64,000 nucleotides of DNA from Arabidopsis thaliana (GCF_000001735.4 NC_003071.7:7929151-7993150); one strand, 5' to 3'; counted from the first letter of the stretch, positions 12,781-25,296 are shown. Translations and numbers: made by a program. The notes: generated by a model from the letters alone, not told the origin.

Positions 12781-13124
12781 GAGAGCGAGAGCAGAGAGAG
12801 AGAGAAGCGAAGTTGTGAGAGAAACGGTTCCTTGTTTAACAAGCATTTCTTGGGTAATGATCTCTTCTTCTTCCTCTTTGATCTCTAGGGTTTCTTAATT
12901 TCATCCATTGTTGACTCGCTTATACTCTCTCTCTTTTGCAGTTCTTTCTCCCGGAAAACTGAAACATCCCGTTTCAGAGATAACGAAGATCTTTACTCTG
13001 TTTCACAAACCCAACACCGTAATGCTCTGTTCTTCTTATCTCCTTCTCTTTCGTTTCAATATTCAATTCAATTTCGTGATTCTTACTTTTTCGTCCTCTG
13101 ATTCTTGTTATAGGGTTTTACAAG
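12781..13124 (+). promoter_or_regulatory. SYP112 5' leader with two predicted introns
   Basis: A GA-rich tract at 12780-12815 is followed by two intron-like segments: 12854-12941 (GTAATG..TTTTGCAG) and 13019-13113 (GTAATG..TTATAG). The segments between contain no in-frame start for the SYP112 protein, and the ATG follows the second acceptor by 11 bases. Splice sites are inferred by eye. Confidence 0.5.
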
Positions 13125-14042
13125 ATGAATGATCTGATGACAAAATCGTTCTTAAGTTATGTGGAATTGAAGAAACAAGCGAGGACAGATATGGAATCTG
13201 ATCGAGATTTGGAGAAAGGTGAAGACTTTAACTTCGATTTCAGTCCCGCAGATGAAGAAAACCTCTCTGGTTTCTTTCAAGAAATCGAAACCATCAAAAC
13301 CCTAATCGAAGAGATCACTCATCTCTTACTCGATCTCCAAAACCTAAACGAAGAGACCAAATCAACTCACAGCACCAAGATCTTACGTGGGTTGCGAGAC
13401 AGAATGGAATCAAACATCGTCACCATCTCTCGTAAGGCCAACACAGTCAAAACCCTAATCGAGACTCTGGAGAAGAGAAACGTTGCGAATCGTACGAGTT
13501 TCAAGGAAGGATCTTGCGTGGACAGGACAAGAACTTCGATCACTAATGGAGTTAGAAAGAAACTTAGAGATACGATGAGTGAGTTTCATCGATTGAGGGA
13601 GAGAATCTTTGCTGATTACAGAGAAGATCTCAAAAGGAAGTATTTTTTAGCGACTGGTGAAGAACCAAGTAATGAAGACATGGAGAAGATGATCTCTGGA
13701 TCAGGGTCTTGTTCTGATTTGGTTAAAACATTTGAAGTGAAGCCAGAGATGGATTTGAAGACTAAAGAGAGACATGAAGCAGTGAATGATATCAAGAGAA
13801 GTCTTAATAGGCTTCATCAAGTGTTTCTTGACATGGCTGTTCTTGTTGAGACTCAAGGAGATCGTATTGATGACATTGAAGCTAATGTGGCTAATGCAGG
13901 GAGCTTTGTGAGTGGAGGTACTAATAGTTTGTACTATGCTAATCAGATGAAGAAGAAGACTAAGAGTTGGGTTCTTTGGGTTTCGATTTTGGGTGTTCTT
14001 ATTCTTCTTGTGTGTGTCATCTCAATGCTTGCTTCTCGTTGA
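13125..14042 (+). CDS. SYP112: Qa-SNARE syntaxin SYP112 (plasma-membrane/cytokinesis class)
   Basis: A single-exon 305-residue syntaxin of the plant SYP11 group, close to KNOLLE (SYP111), which mediates vesicle fusion at the plasma membrane and cell plate. It begins MNDLMTKSFLSYVELKKQ. An N-terminal helical Habc region covers roughly 45-165. The SNARE helix is about 210-270, with the zero-layer glutamine in VETQGDRID (Q244). A single C-terminal membrane anchor lies at about 282-302 (SWVLWVSILGVLILLVCVIS), with a three-residue luminal tail. Length is usual for the family. Symbol from memory (At2g18260). Confidence 0.93.
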   Translation: MNDLMTKSFLSYVELKKQARTDMESDRDLEKGEDFNFDFSPADEENLSGFFQEIETIKTLIEEITHLLLDLQNLNEETKSTHSTKILRGLRDRMESNIVTISRKANTVKTLIETLEKRNVANRTSFKEGSCVDRTRTSITNGVRKKLRDTMSEFHRLRERIFADYREDLKRKYFLATGEEPSNEDMEKMISGSGSCSDLVKTFEVKPEMDLKTKERHEAVNDIKRSLNRLHQVFLDMAVLVETQGDRIDDIEANVANAGSFVSGGTNSLYYANQMKKKTKSWVLWVSILGVLILLVCVISMLASR

Positions 14043-17000
14043 GATTTGGTTGCTTTCTTGTGTTCTTTTGCCATTGTTCTAGTTTTATTTTCATTAGATG
14101 TTTTCATGATTTGTGTATCAGAATGAAACTTCAGGTTTTGTATTCATGAATCTTTGTCCACAGATCTTTTGTGTTGATCATGTTAATGTCTATATACGAG
14201 AGGAACAAGTACACGTTATAATGTTTCTATTGGATTAGTAGATATCTGAAGGATTCTGAATCGAGACAAAAGTTTTCATAATTAATTGACTAGTTAGAGA
14301 GATTCAACAAGAACCAAACAAAATTTGGTGAGATTTGACAAATATGTGATACAAAGAATAGAAAACAAACAAGCAAATGAAAATGGAAATGGACGAAGTG
14401 TTAAGTCATTTTGAGTTAATTATATAGTTAACAATCATTTAGTTGATCTTTAGATTAGATGATTGGTTAATCAGTTGCTATATTTAGTCATTAACTTTTT
14501 GCATCTACCTATTAGTCAACAAAACAGCAATACTAGTCACTAAACTAAGGTTTAGCACTTGTTCATTTGACTAGCAGATTTTGAGAACATTGAATAAAAA
14601 GAGTGATGGCCTGATGGGGTAATGGTAAAGAGAATTGACAAGTGTAAGCTGGCAAAAATATATGGTTCCCAATCTTATCAAAATTTTGTCAATCCCAATG
14701 GACAAACACACAAAATTGGAATCAATACCATCATGCTTTTTCTTCTTTTCTTCTTTATTTATGGACCCATTACACATAACTTACATATGCATTTGTGCAT
14801 TACATAATATCTACTTCTCACTTTGTGTACACAAATATTTATGTAGGATATATACAATATAGTTGTATTGTGGTCCACATACCAAACATGAGCAACTTCT
14901 AAGATGAGAATCATTACATTTTAAAAGCTAATAACTTGAATCATTGAAATTTACAATCAGGAGTATTAAAATATAGATCCTGGTAAATTATTTTTAAGGT
15001 AATAGTTGTATTTAGAGTTACCAATTGTTGTTGTTTTTACACCCATTAACAAGTTTTTTCACTTAAAAAAAAAATCACATCCATTAACAAGTTTATGCAC
15101 GAATAATAACATTTTTTCCCGATGAATGCTACAAATGCTATTCATGTGGCAACCGTAACCATTAAAGTCATAATGTAAAACTCTATATATATTCGTTGTT
15201 ACCTGAAGAAGATTTTGTGCATTTAGTAAAGTCGTATCCTTATAATTTTGTTTTTATCATATGTAACCTAGTAATGTGTGTTAGTGATATCATGCATTGT
15301 GTAACCTCACATAAATATAAATTCGATAAGATGAATGACACAAAATAAAATGATAAATATTACTTTAAGATAACTATCATAATTTGCCAAGAAAATCAAT
15401 CAAATGGGTGGAGAAGAAGGACATTTTTTTGGGTGGTACCGTATACGATTCATTAGGTTTTGTTGGTACCACATATCAAAAGTCATTAAAACTTTAATAG
15501 GACGTCAAAACAAATGTATGAAAAAATAAAGTTGAATTAGGTACGTGGCATATATTGTTTGCCAAATCCATAAAATTATAATACCACCTCCTGGAGTTTG
15601 ATCTTAAGCCAGACTTTCTTATATGTATTAATGCATGGTGTCAAAATGGGTGGCTTGACAGAGATTTTGAATTTTTAATTATGTAAATTGATACATCATA
15701 CATGATACATGTGTGATGCGTATATATCATTTTAAAAATATTTCACATTGTTGGATAAGGTCAAACAAAAAAAGAAGAAGTAAATACGTATATGTTGAAG
15801 ACAAGATCCGTTGTGTTTATACTTAGCACGAGAACAAGTGTATATATTAACGAATTATATGTTATAGATATGAATTATCCTAAACTCAGCCTGAAGAAGA
15901 AAGTTAGATTGATTTTTGACTTAACCTTGTGATTGCGAATTTTTCATATAAAAATATTCTTATAGTTATGAAAATAAATGGAAACAAATTCATTAAAGAA
16001 AGTAAGAAAAACAAAATCTCTAAAACATCTGGTAAAAAGACGCTAGATGCAAGTTTTATAATCTACATCGAAAAGAAAGAAAAAAAAAATCATTCACAAT
16101 CGAAGAATAATGAAAATTTTGAAAGACAATAAATGCAAAAAAATTAATTAGAAAAAAAAATACTTAAAATGTTGAGATTAAACTTTTATATGCTTTCAAA
16201 CCCCCAACTTAAAAGTAGTGTGTTTATAAGATCAATTTTAGTATGGAGGGTGGACTAATTTCAGGTTGGATTGATATGTTGGTTCAAGTTGGATCAATCA
16301 TATTAAATTTTAAAAATTCGGTAATGAATATAATTTTCTTTTCAAGTATCATTTACTTCCAATGTAAAAATATTACACACATGCAATAAATTAGAAATTC
16401 ACATACAAACTAGAATAAACAACTTTACAACATAATAAGATTACGTATTACTTATATAAAAAATTAGACATGTTATTTTCCTGTTCACTATAAACATCGA
16501 CAATAATCTTTGTTGGACGTAAAATATATTTCTTCTCAATTAATAGTTTCATTGAAATAAAAAGGTTTATAGGTTTCTTCAAGATTTATTTTGTCGGATA
16601 ATTCTAAAGTTTTCGTTTAATCTTCTATATATATATATATAAATAGTACTATCAATTTACCGACCAAATATGTCATTGCCACATGCAGTAAGTCATGATC
16701 AAATTAAAGCCATGCAGTAAGTCATGATCAAATTAAAGCCAAGTAGTATCATTAGAAGCTCTTAATTATTTAACTAACTAAAAAATTTAGAAGTTAAAAA
16801 TATTTTCCGACCAAAATTGTTTTCTTAGTGTTAAAGTTTTTAATTTGTAGAGTTTCTCTCTGCCTTTAAACGTTTCATTGAAAACTATAAGAAAAAGCGA
16901 AGACTTCGGATCCTTTCTTTCTCAATTTGTAACAAGAGAGAGAGGTTCAGGTTCGTTTTGGTGGTGACCACTCCTTTATTCACCTACGGTGAGATCGGCG

Positions 17001-17100
17001 GCGGAGTCTAGACGACGGCGATAACGCCGGTGACCGACGGAATCATGTTAAGATAGTCACTGGCGAATTCGTTCTTCTTCCCCGGAGACGACAAGCATCG
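14043..17100. other. AT-rich spacer between SYP112 and TLP2
   Basis: About 3 kb with no gene I can support. It contains the SYP112 3'-UTR, then very AT-rich sequence with scattered short direct repeats, for example CCATTAACAAGTTT twice at about 15042-15095, and a perfect 29-base tandem duplication at 16682-16739. A 67-codon lysine-rich frame at 15929 has the composition of random AT-rich DNA. From about 16850 the sequence becomes the TLP2 promoter and leader. Confidence 0.6.
16682..16739. repeat. Perfect tandem duplication, 29-base unit x 2
   Basis: The unit begins CATGCAGTAAGTCATGATCA and occupies 16682-16710 and 16711-16739 with no mismatch. Identity implies a recent event. It includes CATGCA, an RY-type seed-promoter motif, in each copy, but no function is shown. 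Confidence 0.9.
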
Positions 17101-17260
17101 AAGAATCTGTTTAGAGACAGCTATGCTTGTCTCTGTTTCTGCGTTTTCTCTTTCCGATCTTGTCTCTCGGATCCGGTGAAGAAGCTGCCGCCGATCACAT
17201 CTTCCAGTTTCCAGAGATTCTAAAGCTTTTGTCTTTTGATCCTTCATCGAATTCATTGAG

Positions 17261-17570
17261 GTTGGTTTTCAATTTTCTTTCACATTTCCAGAAGAAAGAT
17301 TCTTCTTTCTTCTCCCTCTGTTTTTGGATCTGTTGAGTTTTCTTGTCGGATTTAAAGATTGGATTTTGATGCGTTTCAATGTGAATCTGTGATTTTTGAA
17401 GATTTCGAGCTCTTTCTATTAGTAGTTCATATTTTCTCCTTACCCATTTGGTATAGATGCGTAGATCCCAAGTTTTTATCTTTGGGGTCTGTTTTTGCTT
17501 GTGAAAGTGTTGAGCTTTGTTTTGTTTCCTTTAAGGAGATTATAAGAAGATGAACTTTGAGTGATTGCAG
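17261..17570 (+). other. Predicted 5'-UTR intron of TLP2
   Basis: A G|GTTGGT donor at 17261 and an ATTGCAG acceptor ending at 17570 bracket T-rich sequence. After splicing, the leader between 17571 and the TLP2 ATG at 17604 contains one extra upstream ATG at 17591. Borders are inferred from sequence only. Confidence 0.55.
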
Positions 17571-17590
17571 CTATCGGGGAGTTTTGTGGT

Positions 17591-17629
17591 ATGCTGAAAA
17601 GAGATGTCTTTGAAAAGCATCCTTCGTGA
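17591..17629 (+). CDS. Short uORF overlapping the TLP2 start
   Basis: ATG at 17591 opens a 12-codon frame ([12 protein letters not shown]) that ends with TGA at 17629, 26 bases inside the TLP2 coding sequence and in another frame. A ribosome starting here could not simply reinitiate at the main ATG, so leaky scanning would be needed. The main ATG has G at -3 (GAGATGT), the uATG also G (GGTATGC). Translation is not shown by sequence alone. Confidence 0.45.
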   Translation: MLKRDVFEKHPS

Positions 17630-19026
17630 TCTGAAGGAAGTGAGGGATGGACTTGGAGGCATCTCCAAGAGAAGCTGGTCAAAGTCGTCTCACATTGCTC
17701 CTGATCAAACAACTCCACCACTGGATAACATACCACAGAGCCCATGGGCTTCTTTGCCGCCTGAGTTGCTTCATGACATTATCTGGAGGGTTGAAGAGAG
17801 TGAGACAGCTTGGCCCGCTCGAGCTGCCGTTGTCTCTTGTGCTTCAGTATGTAAATCATGGAGAGGAATCACTATGGAGATTGTGAGGATCCCTGAGCAG
17901 TGTGGGAAGCTCACTTTTCCAATCTCATTGAAACAGGTAAAGAAAGTTTACTGTTTCTTTTGTTCACATCATCATGTTGGAAATCTAATATTCTTGTTTG
18001 ATTGTGAGCAGCCGGGGCCTCGAGACTCTCCAATTCAATGTTTTATTAAGAGGAACAGAGCAACAGCTACATACATTCTCTATTATGGTTTGATGCCTTG
18101 TGAGTGACCCTTATTCCCTGACTAAAGTTTTCAACAATGTAGAAACTGTTGTTCTAAGGATGATCCTTGTTTCGAATTTCAGCGGAGACTGAGAACGACA
18201 AACTGTTGTTAGCAGCAAGAAGGATTAGAAGAGCGACATGCACAGACTTTATAATCTCCCTATCTGCAAAGAACTTCTCACGGAGCAGCAGTACTTATGT
18301 TGGCAAATTAAGGTAAGCAATTGTCCCGAGTTAAAGTCTTAACCATCAAAAGCTCTTTTGTCTAAGCAGTCTCTACTTATCTTGTGGGATAGGTCTGGTT
18401 TTCTGGGAACCAAGTTCACAATATATGACAACCAAACAGCATCATCCACAGCACAAGCCCAACCTAACCGAAGACTCCACCCGAAACAAGCGGCTCCTAA
18501 ACTACCTACGAATAGCTCTACCGTAGGAAACATAACCTACGAGCTCAATGTTCTTCGCACAAGGGGACCTAGAAGAATGCACTGCGCTATGGATTCTATA
18601 CCCCTCTCTTCTGTTATTGCTGAACCGTCAGTAGTTCAAGGCATAGAAGAGGAAGTCTCTTCCTCTCCTTCACCAAAAGGAGAAACCATCACAACAGACA
18701 AAGAGATTCCTGATAATTCTCCAAGCTTAAGGGACCAACCGCTAGTTCTCAAAAACAAATCCCCAAGATGGCATGAGCAGTTGCAGTGCTGGTGCCTCAA
18801 CTTCAAGGGAAGAGTGACTGTGGCTTCAGTTAAGAATTTCCAGCTTGTTGCAGAGATTGACGCTTCTTTGGATGCGCCGCCTGAAGAACATGAGAGGGTG
18901 ATCTTACAGTTTGGCAAAATCGGTAAGGATATTTTCACCATGGATTATCGCTACCCTCTATCTGCTTTTCAAGCCTTTGCTATATGCATTAGCAGCTTTG
19001 ACACCAAACCGGCATGTGAAGGGTAA
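17604..19026 (+). CDS. TLP2: Tubby-like F-box protein 2 (TLP2)
   Basis: Exons 17604-17936, 18012-18099, 18183-18312 and 18393-19026 give 394 residues. An F-box lies at about 47-95 ([20 protein letters not shown]), followed by the C-terminal tubby domain from about residue 115 to the end. The tubby domain is expected to bind membrane phosphoinositides, and the F-box an SKP1 of an SCF ubiquitin ligase. Tubby landmarks seen are [44 protein letters not shown], and the C-terminal [20 protein letters not shown] with a -CEG end. The serine-rich insert of about 70 residues in exon 4 is typical of plant TLPs. Matches At2g18280. Confidence 0.95.
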
Positions 19027-19371
19027 ACTTTAACCCACCGAGTTAAATCCATCTCTGCAAATCATCATAGAAGGCTTTTCTTATCTTTAGGTTTCAATGT
19101 ATCAATCCACGAAAAGCTCTTTGTATGTAGATTGTTGTAGCTCTTTTGAACTATGCTTTAAATCCGTATCTCCAAAATCACTGTGTCAAATGTTTTATGG
19201 AGGTCTTGGTTGATAAGCTTACTGAAGTTATGATTGTTATATCCAATGTAATATATAAACAAAAGCCATTGCACAACAACAATAACTAATCTGATTATAG
19301 ACTCTTCATGTGGTATCAACATCAGTATCTTTCATAGTCCATGTTCTTCAAACTTCTCCTGCTCAAATTTC

Positions 19372-20946
19372 TCATCTCAGTGTTGAATAAGTGAGAAACT
19401 CCATCGATGTAAACTGAAAAGGTTGGTGCGGAATAGGATTTCTGCAATCAAATCAAGAGTCATGCAAAGGCAATCATAGCATATAATGTGCACAGTTTAG
19501 GTAAGTGAAGGAGAGATGGAGACGCACGGTCTAGGGCCGTAAACTTTGATCTGGCGGATATGAGTATCTCTCCCGTTGAGGTGATTTGACAAAATGGCTA
19601 TTTGTAACATAAATGTATTGACAAAAGTTTCCCTGAAAAGAGGACACAGTGGTTAAACTTACCAGATCCATGCTTACTAACCAACAGAAACCAATCATTC
19701 ATGACAGCAGAACTTAGTTTAAACCTTTATTATGTGAAACCTCGAAAGCTAATATTGAAATCCCAACTTATCTCATTGTGAAAACTTGCTAGCTAAAGAC
19801 ATGTCTAAGCAATATTACTAACTAATGCAGACTTTCTCTGAAGTACTAGCAAAAAAAAAGAGAAGCAGCGTTCTGATCAAAAACATTAGCATTGTAACAA
19901 ACACTATGCTTATCTTATCAGTAGCTACCTAGATTCTTGACAAAAAGTTTCCCTGAGAAGAGGACACAATGGTTAAATTTATCAGCTCAATGCTTAGTAA
20001 CCTACAGAACGAATTCATTCTTGGCAGCATAAGTTAGTTTAGACCTTTACTAACTAACTAATCACCTAGCTATCTACAGACATATCTAAGCAATACTAAT
20101 AATCTTGCAAACTTTCTCTGAAGTACTAACAATAAAAAAGAGTAGCAAAATCTGATCAAATATCTAACATTGTAGCAAAGACATCTGCTCATCTTATCAG
20201 CAGCTAGGTAGATTCTAGTAAGAAACAACCACAAAAACCACAACTTGATAAGAAGCAAACATACCGTGGATCGGTTCCAGACAAAGATAAGCAAACCCAA
20301 CCAGTTGGTTTAACAAGCTCCACACTTTTAATCTCCTAAAACAATCAAAAGAGAAGGAGACACAACATGATATATCAATCCTTCACAAGCTAAGAGAATC
20401 CTCTCTTCTTCTTCAAAGGAAAAAGATATTACCTTTAAGTTATGAAAACCATCACCAGCTCGAATAGAGATTTTACTTGGTGTATAGCTCTCATCAAGCT
20501 TAAAGTCAACGTACAAAACCACTAACTTTCAAAATCAAAACAAGCCAAAATTCATTAACCACAAAAAAAGAAAGATGAAAACTTTCTCATGAAAATAGAA
20601 TCATACCTGCAGTTTCACTTTCTTCTGGAATTGAATGTTAATCAAATGTGGTTGTAACCCATCTGATCTACAATTTCAGAAACAAAAAAAAGTCGAATCC
20701 TTTAATTGAATAGAGACAAAGAATGAGGGAAAGATAAGAGCTTTAGTTTTTTTTTCGTTTTCTCAACTGCCAATAAGTCTCGAGATTGTCGTCGCGGAGA
20801 GTGGTGACGCCATTGCCGGGCTTACAAGAGCTAACGCTCCAAGCTGCGTTTTTACCCATCTCTCTTAGATCGTCGTCTATGATTAGCTTATAGTTTCCTC
20901 CACTAATCTTTCCTTCTTCTTCCGATTCCGATGACTCTGTCGCCAT
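19372..20946 (-). CDS. APC10: Anaphase-promoting complex subunit 10 (APC10/DOC1)
   Basis: APC10 is the DOC-domain subunit of the APC/C ubiquitin ligase; with the coactivator it forms the D-box degron receptor that drives cyclin turnover. Minus exons: 20768-20946, 20607-20667, 20433-20525, 20265-20335, 19528-19632 and 19372-19441, giving 192 residues. The DOC beta-sandwich is visible from [20 protein letters not shown] through [17 protein letters not shown] to [15 protein letters not shown]. The protein ends -STLR, resembling the IR-type tail that docks on APC3 TPRs. Exon 3 uses a GAAAG acceptor giving the expected LVVLYVDF. Intron 4 (19633-20264) holds a duplicated segment, listed separately. 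It is convergent with TLP2, about 345 bases apart. Confidence 0.94.
19628..20220. repeat. Imperfect tandem duplication inside APC10 intron 4
   Basis: Copy 1 is about 19628-19938 and copy 2 about 19946-20217. Both begin AAGTTTCCCTGA(A/G)AAGAGG at an offset of 320 bases and end near CTTATCAG(T/C)AGCTA. Copy 2 is about 40 bases shorter in its middle and otherwise diverged by scattered substitutions. Copy 1 starts inside APC10 exon 5, so copy 2 carries a spare acceptor (CTTCTCAG|GGAAAC on the minus strand) and the first bases of that exon. Confidence 0.75.
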
Positions 20947-23860
20947 ATCTCTTCTCCGAGATGTCAGATTCGAGAATTGAGATTCCAACAATTTGTTTCT
21001 TTAAGCCTAAACCTCTCCGACGAGGTTTTGAAAAATTCGTCTTTTTGGTTCATAAACAAACGTCGTGTCGTTAGTGAACGCTTGGAACGGCCTGATACTT
21101 GTTTTGTTAAAACAGAAACGGCAATTACTTTACTTTCTGAATAAAAGTGACAAACACTTGGAATTAGAATAGTTTCACCTACACAAGTCATTAACGATTC
21201 AATTCCATGAAAACCATGATAAGATTGTGATGTTCAACATCACTATAAATTTAACTAAGATTTTTTGGAAGGTTCATACAATCAAATTAACGAGTGACAT
21301 AACGAGTTAACGACTACACTAACACAAATACATATATCATAATTGAATTCGGATAGTGACATAACGACTACATTAACACACATCACTAAATAATATGTTA
21401 TAATCTCAAAAAAAAATTAGCTCTTATATTTCCAGATAAAAAGGAAAAATCAATCTACGGGTTCCGACATAAATCTAGACTAAATACGACTTTTTTTTTA
21501 TAAACCGTAAGAGCTTTATCGTGACTAACTATTGAAATTGAGCAATACTTGGATAAGTCTTTTAACTACTAAACAACCATGAGTTTTACAACCATGAGTC
21601 TTCTAAAACTTTTAAACATATAATTTATTTGAAAATCTCTTTAACTCTCTTGTTAATATATAAAAGACATAAATATAATGTATCATGTAAGTGTTTAAGA
21701 AATTTAAGATTACATATACAATTATACACTATATAGTTAATAATTATAGGATAATGGCACGAAAAGTTTGTACCGAACCGCATCATATCACATATGTAAA
21801 CAATATTTTTCATGAATGAATCTTTTGAATTCTAATTAATATGAGTAGACAAAAAAAAAAGAGATTAAAAATTATAATTAAGTGAATGAATTTATATTTA
21901 GATATTAAAACTATATTTGTTTTTTGTATATATGGTTTAACTTCAGAAATAACAAAGACTTTCATTATTTTTGATAACGACACCTCTCTAATTTTGTTTC
22001 TTTTCGAATTTTTTTGAAAATAATATAGAAGAGATTTTCAACTACTTCAAAAATGAAGGAAGATAAAATTCAATGGAACCGAAAGAACAAAAGAAGGTCC
22101 ACTTTGGTTAAAAATCTCTGCAACCACAATGATGCCCACTCTTTGTGGTTCAGATTCTTCATTCTTCGATCCTCTCAAATCTCTTAACTACTCCTACCTT
22201 CAAAAAACTACTTCCAATTTCATTTTTGGTTATGGATAATATCTTATCATATAGATCTTGTCAAAATCAGACAGTTCATGAATAGATCATTGGTTGGAAA
22301 AATTGATATGAGAAAAGAACATTGACCCACTTGGTAGCTTGAAAGCTACTTTTAGAAAACATATTGTGATAAATATATAGAGAGCTTGTGTCAGCATCAG
22401 TAACATTATACATATCACTATAGTAGCATAGTGTAGTAGATTTTGTAGTGCATTGATAAAGTTGGAAAAGAAAATAATAAGCTAGAAACTTAAGGGATCT
22501 TTGGTTTCTTCATATAGATGCACGAATGTTGTTGGCTTTGTAAAATTATATATGTAGGTGCATCCGAATGCAAAATTAGATATATTTTGAATGTAATGAA
22601 AACTAGAGTTTGAATGCAATCGTAGCATCAACAAGACAACAATGATCAAACGTCTAAAATATCATTCTTTGAATTAAAAATGAAACAAATTTAAAACAAC
22701 GTCCGATTTTATATATGTTCACCAATTTCATAAAGAATTCATGAATTTGCCATCACTCGAGAATCCAATTTTCTTATTTGTTATAAAAATGTTTACTAGT
22801 GTAGTTTTTAAATTAACAAAAATTTATTTGACACTAACTAATATCCAAAAAAAAAATAGAAATAGAAGAATCCTACTCGATGATGTTTTATTTGACAAAA
22901 TTTTATTTGACACATACTTCACATTTGATGATGTTTGCTTTTTACAAGAATCCTACTCGAATATATGGTTAATCTTTAGCAAGAAAATAGAAGAATAAAT
23001 GAATAACCTCTCCCGAATCTGTGAATAGTCGATGAGCTGTTTCCAAACGAAATTTTTTTCTTTTCTTTTCATCTAAATGTGCATTGAGAGTCATCATTCG
23101 GATTCAACATCCAAATTCAACGCCATGATGTTGGTTATGAATTTTTAAAGAATACAATGCAATCTTGTATCAAAATAACTAAAGACAACATCTGTTTAAG
23201 CTATTAGTTTTTTTTCTTATGATCGATTTAATTTTACATAAATTAAATAGCTAGAAAATAATTTGTATTCAATGAATAAAATTTTATGTGAAGATAAAAT
23301 CGACATTGATTAATTGGCTGCCTAGATACCGTTTACTTTGATCATCAAAAGTATTCTTCCACCGATTTATAAAAAATCATGGCGACCTAATAACTCTATA
23401 CCCATACCCTTCGAATGGGAACATATTGATGGGTACATTTCGTTGACAATAGAATCTTAGATATTTTATTGTAATTACCACAAGAGTTTTCTTAGATATT
23501 CGTTGCAGAAAAAAAAAACAGGAAAACGATTTATAATTTTCTTAGATATTTATATATCCAAAAAAACAAACAAGAATTGTAATTACCACAAGAGTTTTCT
23601 CTCTTTCTTCTACAAATATGATATATATCTATAACTCCTCTAAAACATATTTATCTATCTCTCTATATAATCTATACACAAAGATTGATGGTGACAAGAT
23701 CATTGGATTGCTATCTCCAGTTCTTCTGGTTTAAATATCAGAAAACAAGGATCAAAGGATAATGCATTAACCAAATTTCGAAATTACTACTTTGATGAGC
23801 AAATGTAATAGAATTTGCTTCTGATTTTGATGATTGATTGATGTCAACCATGTTGTTTCA
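20947..23860. other. AT-rich spacer between APC10 and HBI1
   Basis: Apart from the APC10 promoter, which carries AACGTCGTGTCGTT at about 21059, this 2.9 kb has no supportable gene. It carries several short local duplications: GTGACATAACGA..CTACA(C/T)TAACACA at about 21292 and 21354, AGAATCCTACTCGA at about 22867 and 22948, and TTGTAATTACCACAAGAGTT at about 23469 and 23577. Such paired short repeats are typical of replication or repair slippage in AT-rich DNA. Frames are short and unrecognised. Confidence 0.6.
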
Positions 23861-23871
23861 ATGAATCTTGC

Positions 23872-25296
23872 TTAGTAATGAAAACCGAGGCTAGATGTGT
23901 TGTAGAGACTCTGTGATTGAGTTTCCCAGCTTCCAGATGGCTGAAATAGAGAGATACAGAGACAGGTTACTTCACTGACAAGGAACAAAAACTCTGACAA
24001 GTTTTTCAGTTTCATATAAAGCTGTACTTACAGCTTCGATAGATGTCGTTTGGTTCGGGTTTATCGCAGACAAATCTAGAGATCCTTGCTGGTCTAACGG
24101 AAACAATGGCACATCAACCATTATTGATTGCTTTGAAGCAACTACATTTGTAAAGTAAGCCTGAAACTGAAAATTTCATAACCCTTAAGTTTGTTGAGCA
24201 ATATCAATATGACTTTGAGGGTCTAGACAATGTGTTTTCACCTGTTTTACGGATACATCTTCCACGGCAAGCTCTAGTTCCGGGTTCAAGACAGCAAGTT
24301 TCATCGACAGGAACTGCAAAGTATGGCTCTTTAAGAATTAGACTTATTCTCTTTGGTTAATAGTGAAGTTAAGTTACAGAGAATCATGGTTTCATTGCTT
24401 ACCTCGACTTGTCTTTGGAGACATTGAACATAATTGATGATCTCATCAAGCATACCAGCTTTTCCTGTGACCTTATTGCATCCAGGCACAATATCTTGCA
24501 GATATTTCATTTTCTTGCTGATCTTTTCTCTTCTCGCCTGCAAATCCAAATCCATTCAGAAACCCTAGATATATCATGATTCTTGTATCACAAGAAACTT
24601 ATTTATTTTTATTACCCTTTCTGCTAAGCTGTGTCTGTCAGTGGCTTGGCCTCGACGAGCTCTCACGTGGATATAATCTAATTTCTGATTCTCTGAAGCT
24701 CCTTTCGATGTCTCCTTTGAAGTGTCTGAAGATGCTTCAGTGTTTCCCATGTTTGATTTTCCTTTCATGCTTGACTCTGTCTCAGCCTCTACTTTGATCT
24801 TCTTCTCTGTCTTTTGCTCTTCCCTTGTCTTAACCTAAGACATTATTAATAAAAAATATCAAAAACCATGTCTCAAAACAAAGTTTTTATCCAAAATTTT
24901 GATCTTACAAACCTCTGGTTTTCTCTTGTTCTTCAAGGCAACGGCTCTGGTTTCTTCACCGGTCTTCAACAAAACCTCCATTGTATCCACAGGTTCCATA
25001 TGGCAGCTACTTGTTCTTGAAATGGATTCATGTGGAGGACCAAAACCCATGTTATAGTTTGGTCCAAAACCAGATCCAAGCATTTGAAATTGGCTGAAAC
25101 TACTCTCCAACAACTCATCATTGTTGCTTCCATGGAACTGAAGTATCTGAAGAAGTTCAGGTGAATTATTACTGCTATGGGACACAACTTGTTGCAGTTG
25201 CTGTTGTTGCTGTTGTACCCATTTAAGCCTTTCAAGTACAGACATGTCCATAGAGTTTAAGGACAAGCTTTCTTGAGAGACAAGACCTTCCAACAT
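23872..25296 (-). CDS. HBI1: bHLH transcription factor HBI1 (bHLH64 type)
   Basis: Minus exons 24913-25296, 24616-24834, 24403-24537, 24242-24313, 24032-24160 and 23872-23940 give 335 residues. The basic helix-loop-helix domain is about 186-247: [20 protein letters not shown] contains H196, E200 and the downstream arginines that read the CANNTG/G-box. Helix 2 is [20 protein letters not shown]. The exon 2/3 junction falls exactly between AER and ARREK, a border shared by this BEE/CIB-like subgroup. The N-terminal region has a Gln run ([11 protein letters not shown]) and a Ser-rich linker. HBI1 is known to promote cell elongation downstream of brassinosteroid and to restrain immunity. Symbol (At2g18300) from memory; the bHLH subgroup is certain. 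Confidence 0.92.

Noticed and set aside
15929-16132. A 67-codon Lys/Asn-rich frame
   Set aside because: The amino acid composition is that expected from AT-rich spacer DNA.
22080-22250. A stretch that looks slightly less AT-rich and exon-like
   Set aside because: No frame longer than about 30 codons, no splice signals in phase, no similarity.
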